A DNA stretch of 20,446 nt from JBKEAD01 sp047973165 (GCA_047973165.1 JBKEBM010000081.1:1-20446), one strand, 5' to 3'. Shown: positions 7,901-15,665, counted from the stretch's first letter. Notes: a model not told the origin generated them from the letters alone. Made by a program: numbers and translations.

Positions 7901-8416
7901 CTCGGAAAAGGACGCATTTACTACTCCGCTGAAGCTCTCGGAAACAACAACTTCGAGGAATCCAAAAAGCTCAATGTCCCCCGCGCCTTTGCCAGAGACA
8001 CAGCTCAGGAAAAGAAATGTCTCGAACTTGTCGCTGCCGCCCACGGAGATACCCCACTGCCCTACAAAGTCGTCTCCGCTCCCGCCGCCTTATACACGGC
8101 TGCTTTCACGCAGCCCAACGGTGAAAAAGAAACACACGTCTTTCACTTCCTCAATGCATCCGGTGCAAAAGTCAAAGACGGAGAAATAATCACCGCAAAC
8201 CCTGTCGGTGAAGCCTTTCCAAAAATCACCGAAGACGCCGTAATCGAAGCCGACTGGCAGGGTCCGGCAAGTGCCTACATCGTCCACCCTCGCAGCAAGG
8301 AAAAACACCCGTTGGCAGTCGAACGCCTCTCAAACACCCGAGTCCGCTTCACCGTGCCGGCAGAGTTTCTAAACCGCTATTCCCTTGTTTTTGTAGAACC
8401 AGAAGAATCAGAATAA
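4994..8416 (+). CDS. Large lipoprotein glycoside hydrolase-like protein (TIM barrel plus beta-galactosidase trimerisation-like domain)
   Basis: A 1140-residue protein. The N-terminus is a lipoprotein signal with lipobox ITSC (Cys29), so it is membrane-anchored and faces the periplasm or exterior. Order: beta-rich module, about 60-280 (strands such as SLYFQFGGRAPLYGG); second beta-sandwich, about 320-432 (GIYIITLHSVF, INDRSLL, GANTLHFSGDWQVSSIVIQPLL); TIM-barrel glycoside-hydrolase-like domain, about 505-825; beta-galactosidase-trimerisation/GATase-like Rossmann domain, about 848-985 (IADIAMVYS, YKLLILANNAAISDAEI, KGGHLLIVGDAG); C-terminal beta domain, about 1020-1135. In the barrel, GLMLDEVNF (D651, E652) and MIGTE (E761) are candidate catalytic acids, and HWGINILNPRFKKWF looks like a substrate-strand segment. 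The layout recalls GH42 and unclassified 'hypothetical glycosyl hydrolase' families, but I cannot name a CAZy family or a substrate. It follows the exported two-module protein and faces a sugar-type regulator, which supports a role in poly- or oligosaccharide breakdown. Confidence 0.8.
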   Translation: MFKLISPILPILNCLRTAPLPLALFITSCSDSTQPTDSAQEAKIPPATPSAVAPETSGPFSFGSKDKVLVQWKGKPLIENEDLNYIDKANLSEGAEITQSSIGEFQVKNIRSSDEQISYRSEIGISPDEVEFTTEFYLPIYKNDPAKPSIMYGFSVPLSTLGEANFTAYVGRTSLPKTIEGKIFPGMPAGDLLKKYKLSSARWITFHTKQGDLTFDLHPKGVTAYSDFGPGDLIGNRKISIKNDSLYFQFGGRAPLYGGIYASKLRIFEGGIEEFKNRHFHKQYRYFSETPVSARYLFGGQPRNKFDTIIKPTSLASDSTPGWLGDTKINKTRYSGGTPFRFGAASDKATDFRFFIEQPGIYIITLHSVFGNEDAKPFQIGINDRSLLPADLENPESDSVQSVTFAEYLEPGANTLHFSGDWQVSSIVIQPLLHEKEDFIIRRGIWLDENLPEVTEVNRNRNKDPLNWRVAIERKKLNEPSDFSAHTPKRIPWEAKHPDPKGLEWRYEALISTIGPNNWGTFTEFTTREAIARRLDELKAQGITLIQINGFLARHLWLDQKDRVWEQIKIITEEAHKRDMKVADHLDVTILWNRGQGHRYLIENIDTLLRSYEGDTPHWGINILNPRFKKWFFQEMVDLVKETDIDGLMLDEVNFHLGKFDFSKATREQFTKDTGLVMPYNESSRVFKNRDSSLWKTWLNWRSKVVARWFGELRESIEAVKPNFVLMRYTTEGGISSPSVFSEQSAALDDTAMTVDMIGTEIMSRNILETHRSGYFYRKVKDAFRSLADFPVFGLIYTSNPEVLEFGWGLLNMNRQTAWIFGGDTFTKEQTPYIAWEDNMDLVNARPIADIAMVYSLATRNWVRGKKHHYELGGISQTLTENHIPHDIIFDEALRKNVPSKYKLLILANNAAISDAEIKTLIDYTEKGGHLLIVGDAGTQNELAEPREKSLIQQLRKLANQADDASEFTLGKGRIYYSAEALGNNNFEESKKLNVPRAFARDTAQEKKCLELVAAAHGDTPLPYKVVSAPAALYTAAFTQPNGEKETHVFHFLNASGAKVKDGEIITANPVGEAFPKITEDAVIEADWQGPASAYIVHPRSKEKHPLAVERLSNTRVRFTVPAEFLNRYSLVFVEPEESE

Positions 8417-8500
8417 CGACAAATCTCCCGGCACCCCCCTGGCCACCATGCATGAACTTTCCTGATGAGCCCAAAAACCCATCTTTTATCCTCTTTCTCG

Positions 8501-9550
8501 TTACCCTAACAGACCCTGGTTTAAAACTTCGTCTGCTGAACGTGAACAGCCCCTGGGCAGGGCGGCGGGATCGCGTCCGATGAGTTCGAAATTTTTCTCG
8601 TGTCGGATGGCGAGATCGCGTGTTTGGATCGCCAGGACGGAGCCGATGTTTGCGAGGTCTGTTATTTTTAAAACTCCTGTCTGCCCGTCGTTGACTTCGC
8701 GGCCCGTGGAGGGGTGCACGACCTGAGCTCGCAACCAGGGCGGACATTTGTGGGGTCGCCCGAGGCCTTGTGTGTAAGCCTGTGAGGAGAGTTCGGTCAT
8801 GCCGTATTCATTCCGGATATCGTCGGCGGGGAGTCCCAGGAAGTGAGTGAATTTTGCGTAGAGCACAGACTTTTCGATTTGACGTCCGCTGCCTTTGAAG
8901 CCGCCTGTTTCGACTGCGAGGCTTTCGGGGGGCAAAGACAAATCGGTGTTATTTTTTTCGAGGAGTTCAAAGAGATTTAAAAATGCGAGGGCGGTTCCGA
9001 AGAGGCATAGCGGGGCATCCGTCTGCTCACAAGTTTGGCGGAGATAGTCCAGGTCGATTTCGTTTTCTTTGAGAAAAAACGGATTGTCTTTGCAAAGCCA
9101 GCCCGCCATGCAGGCGAGGGAGCTGTGCGGTGCTTCCTGCGGCGATGGCAGCAGGCCGAATACGTTTTTTTCGGGTAAGCCTGCGTGGCGCCAGCCCGTT
9201 AGTGCTGCTGCCTGATAAAGCTCGAGGTCTGCGAAAAAATGTTGTCCGTAGCTATCCCCGGTGGTGCCGCTTGTTCGAAAAGTCCGGGTTATTTTTTCGC
9301 GGGGAAAACTGAGAACCTCCGCATGACGAAAAGCTGGCAGCGGCAGGGCCGGAATGTCTGTCCAGCTTTCGGGGCTACGGTCCTTTAATTGCTCCCGGCA
9401 GAACTTTTGGTAGGTCGGGTTATTTTCGTATTGGAATTTAAAAAGCTCCAGCGCGAGCGATTCGAAGTCGGAGGATTCTGTCGTCGCCTTGCCTGCTGAT
9501 GTTGTTATGAAGGTGAGCAAGCGCTCTTTAATTGCATCGTAAGCTGACAT
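8501..9550 (-). CDS. LuxE-like acyl-protein synthetase / acyl-adenylating enzyme
   Basis: A 349-residue member of the adenylate-forming superfamily, LuxE/PaaK branch. Visible motifs: FRTSGTTGDS (91-100) with the TSGTTG phosphate-binding loop; ETGGFKG (214-220); RNEYGMTELSSQAY (246-259), the adenine-binding A5-type motif; TRDLA (310-314) with the ribose-binding Asp312; and FELIGRDPAALPRGCS (321-336). The terminal RGCS with C335 is a LuxE hallmark; in luciferase systems a C-terminal Cys is the acyl-carrying residue, so C335 may be its counterpart. It would activate a fatty or other carboxylic acid as acyl-AMP. No luxC, luxD or luciferase gene is nearby, so this is not a bioluminescence locus. 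It lies 28 bp downstream of the sugar kinase, same strand, probably in one transcript. The chain is slightly shorter than typical LuxE. Confidence 0.8.
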   Translation of the reverse strand: MSAYDAIKERLLTFITTSAGKATTESSDFESLALELFKFQYENNPTYQKFCREQLKDRSPESWTDIPALPLPAFRHAEVLSFPREKITRTFRTSGTTGDSYGQHFFADLELYQAAALTGWRHAGLPEKNVFGLLPSPQEAPHSSLACMAGWLCKDNPFFLKENEIDLDYLRQTCEQTDAPLCLFGTALAFLNLFELLEKNNTDLSLPPESLAVETGGFKGSGRQIEKSVLYAKFTHFLGLPADDIRNEYGMTELSSQAYTQGLGRPHKCPPWLRAQVVHPSTGREVNDGQTGVLKITDLANIGSVLAIQTRDLAIRHEKNFELIGRDPAALPRGCSRSADEVLNQGLLG

Positions 9551-9578
9551 TTTGCCGACAGGTTTTTTAAAAAAAACT

Positions 9579-10667
9579 TTAGCGCTGGACGCGGCCTGAT
9601 CCGGAGCCTCTCATCAGGGATTCAACTTCGGCGCGTGAGTTTACATTTACGTCGCCAACCACGGAATGTGCCAGGCAGGAGGCTGCGACGGCATAGGCGA
9701 TTGCATTTTCCGGATCGCTCAGCTCCGGCGTATTCAGTGCGAAAATGAGTCCGGCTCCGAAGGAGTCGCCGCCGCCGACGCGATCCACGATATTGTGAAT
9801 TTTGTAGGATTCGTATTGGCCGTCTTTGAGCGGAGCGAAGAAGGCTTTGTCCTGGGCGGCGTCGTAGAGAAGTGCGCCCCAGTTGTTATGCGAGGCAGAG
9901 ATACTTTCGCGTAAGGTGATGGCGACCTGACGGACATTCGGAAACTGCTTTACAATTTGTCGCGCCACATCCGGATAGCGATCGATGGCCAGGCTGCCGG
10001 ATTCGACGTCGGTATCCCCGGCGTGGATGTTTAAAACATCTGCAGCATCTTCTTCGTTTGCGATGACAACATCGACGTGCGGGAGCAGCTCGCGCATGGT
10101 TTTTTCGGCGAGTGTTTTTGCATCCGTTCCCGGTTCCCACTGCCAAAGTTTTTTTCGGAAATTGAGGTCACAGGAGACCGTCAGGCCCGCAGCCTTTGCT
10201 GTTTTTGCGGCATGGAGTGCGGAGGTAGCGGCCAGCCTGGAGACCGCCGGGGTAATTCCCGTCGTGTGTAGCCAGCCTGCACCGGCGAAGGCTTTTTCCC
10301 AGTCGTAAGTATCCGGTCCTGCCAGGCCGATCGCTGATCCATCGCGATCGTAGGTCACCTGGCTCGGGCGTTGGTTGGCTCCGGTTTCCAGAAAATAAAG
10401 TCCGAGTCGTCCTTTGCCCTGTGCGATGAAATTTGTATCTACTCCGAGTCCGCGAAGGCTTTGGATACAGGTGTCGCCCAAAACGTTTTTCGGCAGAGCC
10501 GTTACAAAGCGAGCCGGTGCTCCGAAGATGGCGAGGGAGGCTGCTACATTTGCCTCGGCTCCGCCAAAAGTCAGATCGAGAGGGCCAGGAAGAGCCTGTC
10601 GGAAGCGGAGGTTTCCCGGTGTGGCAAAACGTCCCATAATTTCACCAAAAGTTACGATAGTTTTCAT
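9579..10667 (-). CDS. kdgK: PfkB-family sugar kinase, probable 2-keto-3-deoxygluconate kinase
   Basis: A 362-residue ribokinase/PfkB-fold cytoplasmic kinase. GGAEANVA (35-42) is the N-terminal substrate signature; GGGDSFGAG (298-306), with catalytic base Asp301, is the second PfkB signature at the anion hole. The segment GRLGLYFLETGANQR then YDRDGSA (86-112) fits the KDG-kinase subgroup, where residues here bind the keto-sugar acid. CDLNFRKKLW (about 165-174) and VVIANEEDA are also typical. The expected reaction is ATP-dependent phosphorylation of 2-keto-3-deoxygluconate to KDPG, feeding the Entner-Doudoroff lower pathway during uronate (pectin or alginate) breakdown. Start: ATG at 10667; GGGG lies about 9 bases upstream, a weak ribosome site. 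No KDPG aldolase gene is adjacent, so a fructokinase or other PfkB sugar kinase cannot be excluded. Confidence 0.8.
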   Translation of the reverse strand: MKTIVTFGEIMGRFATPGNLRFRQALPGPLDLTFGGAEANVAASLAIFGAPARFVTALPKNVLGDTCIQSLRGLGVDTNFIAQGKGRLGLYFLETGANQRPSQVTYDRDGSAIGLAGPDTYDWEKAFAGAGWLHTTGITPAVSRLAATSALHAAKTAKAAGLTVSCDLNFRKKLWQWEPGTDAKTLAEKTMRELLPHVDVVIANEEDAADVLNIHAGDTDVESGSLAIDRYPDVARQIVKQFPNVRQVAITLRESISASHNNWGALLYDAAQDKAFFAPLKDGQYESYKIHNIVDRVGGGDSFGAGLIFALNTPELSDPENAIAYAVAASCLAHSVVGDVNVNSRAEVESLMRGSGSGRVQR

Positions 10668-10872
10668 ATAAATGAGCCCCAGATTAATAAAAAATATACT
10701 TTAGAAAATAACAAACTTCAGGCCGCAAAACTCCGTGTGATACCCAAATCTGAAAAATAATTAGATTTTAGCTTCGCCGGATTTTTGACGTATAAGAAGG
10801 AGCGAGACTGACAAACTCAGACGGCAAAAAGACCAGAAGATAGTCCAGGTATTTCTCAGATTTGGCATTCAA

Positions 10873-11745
10873 TCATTTTGGCGGATTTACTTTGGATAAT
10901 AATTTCTCGCAAAGAGTGATTATTTTTTGGCGCAGAGGCGTGGCTCGTCGTGTAAATTCACGCTGCGCAGATTCGTATTCCTGACGCCCTTCTGAGGTTT
11001 CAATGCAGACCGGATCGATACCCAGGGAGCGCAGATCGTAGGGGCTGGCTCGCATATCAAAAAGCCGGATTTCTCTGGCCAGTTCAAAGCAGTCAGCCAC
11101 CAGTTCTGAGGGTGCGAACGGCTGCAGTTTCATCGCCCATTTGTAAAGGTCCATGTTGGCGTGCAGGCAGCCCGACTGCTCGAAGTCCAACCTGTTTTCG
11201 TGGGTCGGCTGGAGACGATTTAAGGGACGCGCCGCAGGTGTAAAAAAACGAAAGGCATCGAAGTGAGAACAGTTTGCGCCAAAATCATCGAGCACAGCAG
11301 CAATGGTGTCCGGCTCCGGACGCAGCGGCCAGCTTGCATGTCGGATTTCTTTCGTCCGATAAACCATCGCCCACTCGTGCAAACCGAAACACCCAAAGGC
11401 GGGAGGACGTTCCAGCATTCGTTCCAGCAAATTTTTCGACCATCGCAAACCCTTTATACGAGAGGGAGAAAGCTTCGAGGGATCAACTGCTACGTCGCCC
11501 TCAGCAGTTACGCTATATTCTTTAAATAAAAGAAACTCCTTTCCCCGCTCCAGCGAAACTCCAATACCCGGATGCCAGCGCATAAGCTGCGAAGGACGGT
11601 AGGAATAATACTCAAACAAAAAATCATCCACCGGATGACGTTCGCCGAGAGACATCCGCTGCAAACGTGGCTCGACCCACGGACGCACACGTTCCTTGTG
11701 GGCAGCTTGTCGCATGAGCCATTCGGATTGTGACAAAGAGGTCAT
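10873..11745 (-). CDS. Conserved cytoplasmic protein, often labelled '3-methyladenine DNA glycosylase'; function unproven
   Basis: A 290-residue soluble protein with no signal peptide. I recognise a widely distributed family by RHPVDDFLFEYYSYRP (36-51), GLHEWAMVYR (121-130), CSHFDAFRFFTP (159-170), SGCLHANMDLYKWAMKL (191-207) and DMRASPYDL (230-238). Database entries for this family are commonly called 3-methyladenine DNA glycosylase, but I see no helix-hairpin-helix or AAG/AlkA motif, so the name should not be trusted. Its invariant-looking His and Cys residues (H123, C159, H161, C193, H195) with acids beside them suggest a metal site; this is inference. It is separated from kdgK by about 205 bp and diverges from the metal-efflux operon, with 130 bp between the starts. 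No regulator partner is evident. Confidence 0.7.
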   Translation of the reverse strand: MTSLSQSEWLMRQAAHKERVRPWVEPRLQRMSLGERHPVDDFLFEYYSYRPSQLMRWHPGIGVSLERGKEFLLFKEYSVTAEGDVAVDPSKLSPSRIKGLRWSKNLLERMLERPPAFGCFGLHEWAMVYRTKEIRHASWPLRPEPDTIAAVLDDFGANCSHFDAFRFFTPAARPLNRLQPTHENRLDFEQSGCLHANMDLYKWAMKLQPFAPSELVADCFELAREIRLFDMRASPYDLRSLGIDPVCIETSEGRQEYESAQREFTRRATPLRQKIITLCEKLLSKVNPPK

Positions 11746-11875
11746 TGCTTAGATGATAAAGGTTTTATATTTTACATTTTCTGTCAAAGAGTCGCTACTC
11801 CTGAACGCATCTCTGATAAAGTAACAGGGCAAAAATTTCTTGTATTTTTTAAAAGAACCTGCCCAGCCTGAGAGC

Positions 11876-12325
11876 ATGAGTCGGAATTTGACATCGGCGA
11901 AACTTCGCTCCCTGCCAGCTCGGTTGGGGATGATTGCCGTTGCTGCCGCAACCTTATTTGCCTGTTTTTTAGCAAGTGATCACTGTTTGCTCGCTGCCTT
12001 TTCGACATCGCTTCCCGCTACGGAATGTTGTGAGCATGAGGGTGCCACAAACAAACAGCCCGCTGATTCCGCTGGTTCCAAAATGCTTTGCTGTGATGTT
12101 GTGCAGGGCATTCCGACAACGACAGCAAAAGCGCCGGTCACAGACTTTACGCTTTTAAAAACTATCCTCTTCGCTGAAATCAGTCATCTGATTTTGGCTC
12201 ATTCTGAAGCAAACATCATCGTAAGCATATTATCTTACGAATCGCCGCCACCCGGGGCGAGTTTTGCAGTTTTATTTTCTTCGCGTGACCTTCTCGCTCA
12301 CGCACCCCCCGTTTTTGTTTCCTGA
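11876..12325 (+). CDS. Small Cys-rich exported protein preceding the metal-efflux operon
   Basis: A 149-residue protein from the ATG at 11876 (an ATG at 11840 would add 12 residues without signal character). Residues about 19-42 (LGMIAVAAATLFACFLASDHCLLA) form a signal or membrane segment after a basic start. Two Cys pairs follow: ECCEHE (C51, C52, H54) and MLCCD (C72, C73), a metal-ligand-like pattern. The tail ends in a segment with AHAPPVF, reminiscent of small DUF2946-like envelope proteins often found beside copper genes; that link is uncertain. I cannot name the family with confidence. It lies 160 bp before the outer-membrane channel, on the same strand, and is best read as an accessory periplasmic metal-binding protein of the efflux system. 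Confidence 0.6.
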   Translation: MSRNLTSAKLRSLPARLGMIAVAAATLFACFLASDHCLLAAFSTSLPATECCEHEGATNKQPADSAGSKMLCCDVVQGIPTTTAKAPVTDFTLLKTILFAEISHLILAHSEANIIVSILSYESPPPGASFAVLFSSRDLLAHAPPVFVS

Positions 12326-12485
12326 TTTTTTGTTGGCAGGATCGGTCTGATTGCCTCGTTTCCCGGACTCGTCGTATCCGCTCATAATCCCTGTCAACCT
12401 GCAGCGCAGTTTTCTGAAAAGCGTCTGCTCTGATCCCGTCGGCATGTCTGTCTTGCCGAAATTTAATGACTCAAAAATTATCTTT

Positions 12486-13826
12486 ATGACTCAAACATCA
12501 CTCCATTTAAAAATTTTCCAAATCTCCACTTTCAAAAGTAGTCTGGTGCTTTTGCTACTGAGTTTTCTTTTTTTGCAAAGAAGTCCGGCAGCATCTTCCT
12601 CCGGCGAGAATGCTATTGCCCTCTCATTCTTACAGGAGGTTTTGGAAAAAAACCTGCAAGTTCGCTCCGCCGAATTTCGCTGGCAGTCGCTGGCTTATCA
12701 ACCGCAAATTGCCGCAACGCTCCCTGACCCGCAGTTTAACTACACCATCTTTTTTCGTGGTGTCCAGACACGGACCGGAATCATGCGCAACCGCTTTTCC
12801 GTCTCACAAAAAATCCCCTTTCCCGGAAAACTCAGCACCACGAAATCCATCGCGCTTTACGAATCTCACACAGCCTACTGGGAGTATCGCGCCGCTCTTC
12901 GCGATACCTTTTTTGATGCGCGAGTTTTGCTTGCAGACCTCTACCTCATTGATGCCTCACTGAGCGTACTCCGCGATCAGGAAGCTCTTTTGCGACAAAC
13001 CGAAACCTCCACCGAAGCACTCATCGAAGCAAACCAAAGCTCCATTTCCAGTGCTCTGCGCACGCGACTGGCCGCTGAGGAAATCCTCACTCAAATCGCT
13101 CGCCTGGAGGCACAGCGTGTCGGCATTCTCTCACGTATGGCCGCCCTGCGCGGCGACGCACAGACAGGTCCCGCCTTTCCACGCTACACGAAACCTGTCT
13201 TCCCAAAAATATCCAGTCTCACAAATCTTTTAAAAGAATCCATGGGACTAAACCAGGACCTCGAAATCGCCCGGGCCGAAATTCGCCGCGAGCAAAGTGC
13301 CGAGCGTCTCGCCTCGCTCGAATACTTCCCGGACATTTCCCTCGGAGTCGAATACACACAACTCCAATCCTACTCCGGTTCCAGCGGAAGCCCCGATCCG
13401 ATTGGCGGGACCATCTCGGTAAACCTCCCGATCTGGTGGAACAAAATCGACGCACAGAAAAAATCCGCAAAAGCCAAACGTGCCTCTGCCGAAGCTCGCG
13501 AAGCACAGTTGACCGCAAATGTCAGCGCACAGGTTCAGAGTGCTTACGCCATGGCCGACACGATGAAAAAAGAGCGAAGCCGCTATGCAAAAACGATCCT
13601 TCCTGATGCCCGCGATGCTTATGAATCCAGCGTTGCCTCCTACAGTGTTGGTAATATTTCTCTCACCGATTTACTCGACGTGCAGCGAGCTTTGCTGGCT
13701 GCCGAGCTTGGGCTGATCAACCGCAGTGCCGATTATCTCCGGGCAATCGCAGACCTCGAACGCGCCATCGGCGAACCCATTTCAAACACACTCTCTCTCA
13801 AACCCACTCCCGAGGACAAAAACTGA
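12486..13826 (+). CDS. cusC: TolC-family outer-membrane efflux channel (CusC/CzcC-like)
   Basis: A 446-residue protein from the ATG at 12486. That start places the signal peptide (basic/polar start, then SSLVLLLLSFLFLQ, cleavage near PAAS) at the N-terminus. The same frame is open back to 12351, but the extra 45 residues look non-coding. Two outer-membrane-efflux (OEP) repeats are visible. Landmarks: 'QPQIAATLPDPQFNY' (72-86), 'SVSQKIPFPGKL' (105-116), long alpha-helical coiled stretches and a repeated helix-turn in the second half ('SVGNISLTDLLDVQRALLAAE'). It would form the trimeric outer-membrane tunnel of the metal efflux pump and dock with the adaptor. There is no lipobox Cys at the signal end, unlike E. 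coli CusC. It is 12 bp upstream of the adaptor gene, in one operon. Confidence 0.88.
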   Translation: MTQTSLHLKIFQISTFKSSLVLLLLSFLFLQRSPAASSSGENAIALSFLQEVLEKNLQVRSAEFRWQSLAYQPQIAATLPDPQFNYTIFFRGVQTRTGIMRNRFSVSQKIPFPGKLSTTKSIALYESHTAYWEYRAALRDTFFDARVLLADLYLIDASLSVLRDQEALLRQTETSTEALIEANQSSISSALRTRLAAEEILTQIARLEAQRVGILSRMAALRGDAQTGPAFPRYTKPVFPKISSLTNLLKESMGLNQDLEIARAEIRREQSAERLASLEYFPDISLGVEYTQLQSYSGSSGSPDPIGGTISVNLPIWWNKIDAQKKSAKAKRASAEAREAQLTANVSAQVQSAYAMADTMKKERSRYAKTILPDARDAYESSVASYSVGNISLTDLLDVQRALLAAELGLINRSADYLRAIADLERAIGEPISNTLSLKPTPEDKN

Positions 13827-13838
13827 TCTCTTACGAAA

Positions 13839-15665
13839 ATGAACAACTCAAACTCTTCAAGCAACACAGCAAAACAACCCACGCAATTCCCGTTTTTGCA
13901 GGTCGCTTTGATCCTGCTCACGATCTTTTTAGTCATCGGAGGATTCTGGTTTTTTAATAAGAAAAAAACAGGGGCCACATCTGAAAAAAACTCCGCAAAT
14001 GCGTCAGAAAAAACGCAGTATTGGATTTCAGGAATGCACCCCTGGATCATCATGCCCGAACCCGGGCAATGCCCTATTTGCGGGATGGACCTTGTCCCGC
14101 TCGATCCAAATAAATTCCGTGGAGAAATCTCCATCAATCCGAACATTACTCAAAATATCGGCATTCAGACGACTCCGGTCATCGAAGGTCCGCTCATAAA
14201 AACAACCCGCACAGTCGGCATCGTGAGCTACGACGAAGAAGGCGAGCGCGACGTCAATACGAAGTTCTCCGGTTGGATCGAAAGCATCTCCGTCGATACG
14301 CTCGGTGCACCCGTGAAAGCGGGAGATATTCTTTTCTCCATCTACTCACCGGAGCTGTATTCCGCACAGGAGGATTACCTCATTGCACGAAAAAGCGGCA
14401 ACAAAGCTCTCATCGAAGCCTCTCGCAAACGCCTGCAAAACTTCGACATTACAGCAAAACAAATCGAGGAATTAGTCGCTCGTGGCAAGCCGCTGAAAAG
14501 CATCCCGATACTCAGTCCCTTCAACGGTATTGTAACAGCCAAACACGCAACCGAGGGGATGCGCGTCGATCCCGGGATGCAGACTTACCGCATCGCTGAC
14601 ATTTCAAAAGTCTGGGTTCTCGCCACGGTTTACGAGTATCAGTTACCCTACTTGCAGGAGGGACAAAACGCTACGATGACTCTTTCCTACATCGCGGGAC
14701 AGACCTTCAGCGGACATATCAGCTACATCTACCCCTACCTCGATTCCAAAACTCGTGAGGCCCAGGTGCGTATCGATTTTGATAATTCTGCCGGCATTCT
14801 GAAGCCGGGCATGTTTGCAAATGTCGAGCTTCACAATCATCTCGCTGCAGAAGCAACCCTCGCTCCGCGCTCTGCTGTGATCGATACCGGCATTCGAAAA
14901 GTTGCTTTTGTCAGTCTCGGCAAAGGAAGTTTCGAACCCCGCGAAGTGCAAACAGGAATCACGACCGACTTGGGACTGGTGCAAATCCTGAGCGGTTTGT
15001 CACCGGGTGAAAAGGTCGTGACATCCGGCCAGTTTCTTTTGGACAGCGAGGCAAATATGCGTGAAGCCATTGCAAAAATGGTGGAAAAAAATTCACTGCC
15101 CACCGCAGAGAAAGCGGAAAAAAACGGACACGACGCAGATTCATCAAAGCAGTATCCCGCTCTCTCCGAATCTGTAAATAAAGACTTCGACAGCGCATTA
15201 ACGGCTTATTTTAAAATTCAAAATACACTGGCGGCTGATGAAATGACCTCTGTCTCCGAAACAGCAAAGACCCTCGCAAGTGCACTGGAGAAAATGGCCT
15301 CTTCCTCGCCTTTCGATTCTGCCGATGCGAAAGCCGCTTACACAAAATCACTCGGCGATTCAATGACCGCTTCTTACCAACTTACGGATGCAAAAGACAT
15401 CGCTGCAGCTCGATTGATCCTCGGAAGACTCAGCCTCTCACTTCGGGATTTCGCAAGGGGAGTCGGTATCCCAATGAGTTTTTCCGATACCGTTATGGAG
15501 GTTCATTGCCCCATGGCTCTCGAAGATCAGGGCGGTGCCACCTGGCTGCAACGAGAGGGGCCAATCAGAAATCCTTACATGGGAGACCGTATGCTCGAGT
15601 GCTACGACGAGAAATCTGAGCTCCCCGTCAACCACAATCACTCAACCCCTGCTGCCTCAAAATGA
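13839..15665 (+). CDS. cusB: Heavy-metal RND efflux periplasmic adaptor (CusB-like) with HMBD and DUF3347 domains
   Basis: A 608-residue membrane-fusion protein. A membrane anchor at 20-39 is followed by a heavy-metal-binding domain at 61-89 (GMHPWIIMPEPGQCPICGMD; C78, C81, M83). The usual first Cys before 'MHP' is absent (YWISGMHP). The adaptor core follows: barrel-sandwich about 125-260 (SGWIESISVDTLGAPVKAGD; GMRVDPGMQTYRIADISKVW at 240-259) and beta-barrel domains to about 410. The C-terminus (446-589) is a DUF3347 domain ending in HCPMALEDQGGATWLQ (556-571), NPYMGDRMLEC and a short His-containing tail. The protein would hand periplasmic Cu(I)/Ag(I) to the pump and link it to the channel. 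Its stop overlaps the next start in an ATGA arrangement (15662-15665), indicating translational coupling. Confidence 0.92.
   Translation: MNNSNSSSNTAKQPTQFPFLQVALILLTIFLVIGGFWFFNKKKTGATSEKNSANASEKTQYWISGMHPWIIMPEPGQCPICGMDLVPLDPNKFRGEISINPNITQNIGIQTTPVIEGPLIKTTRTVGIVSYDEEGERDVNTKFSGWIESISVDTLGAPVKAGDILFSIYSPELYSAQEDYLIARKSGNKALIEASRKRLQNFDITAKQIEELVARGKPLKSIPILSPFNGIVTAKHATEGMRVDPGMQTYRIADISKVWVLATVYEYQLPYLQEGQNATMTLSYIAGQTFSGHISYIYPYLDSKTREAQVRIDFDNSAGILKPGMFANVELHNHLAAEATLAPRSAVIDTGIRKVAFVSLGKGSFEPREVQTGITTDLGLVQILSGLSPGEKVVTSGQFLLDSEANMREAIAKMVEKNSLPTAEKAEKNGHDADSSKQYPALSESVNKDFDSALTAYFKIQNTLAADEMTSVSETAKTLASALEKMASSSPFDSADAKAAYTKSLGDSMTASYQLTDAKDIAAARLILGRLSLSLRDFARGVGIPMSFSDTVMEVHCPMALEDQGGATWLQREGPIRNPYMGDRMLECYDEKSELPVNHNHSTPAASK

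Noticed and set aside
8501..9550. Bioluminescence (lux) operon suggested by the LuxE-like gene
   Set aside because: No luxA, luxB, luxC or luxD homologue in the window, and the neighbour is a sugar kinase.
11746..11875. CueR- or CopY-type copper operator ahead of the efflux operon
   Set aside because: I found neither a MerR-type dyad with long spacer nor TACANNTGTA in this interval; no metal regulator gene is present either.
12351..12485. Upstream extension of the TolC-like gene from an ATG at 12351
   Set aside because: It would bury the signal peptide 45 residues inside the protein; the extra residues show no conservation-like features.
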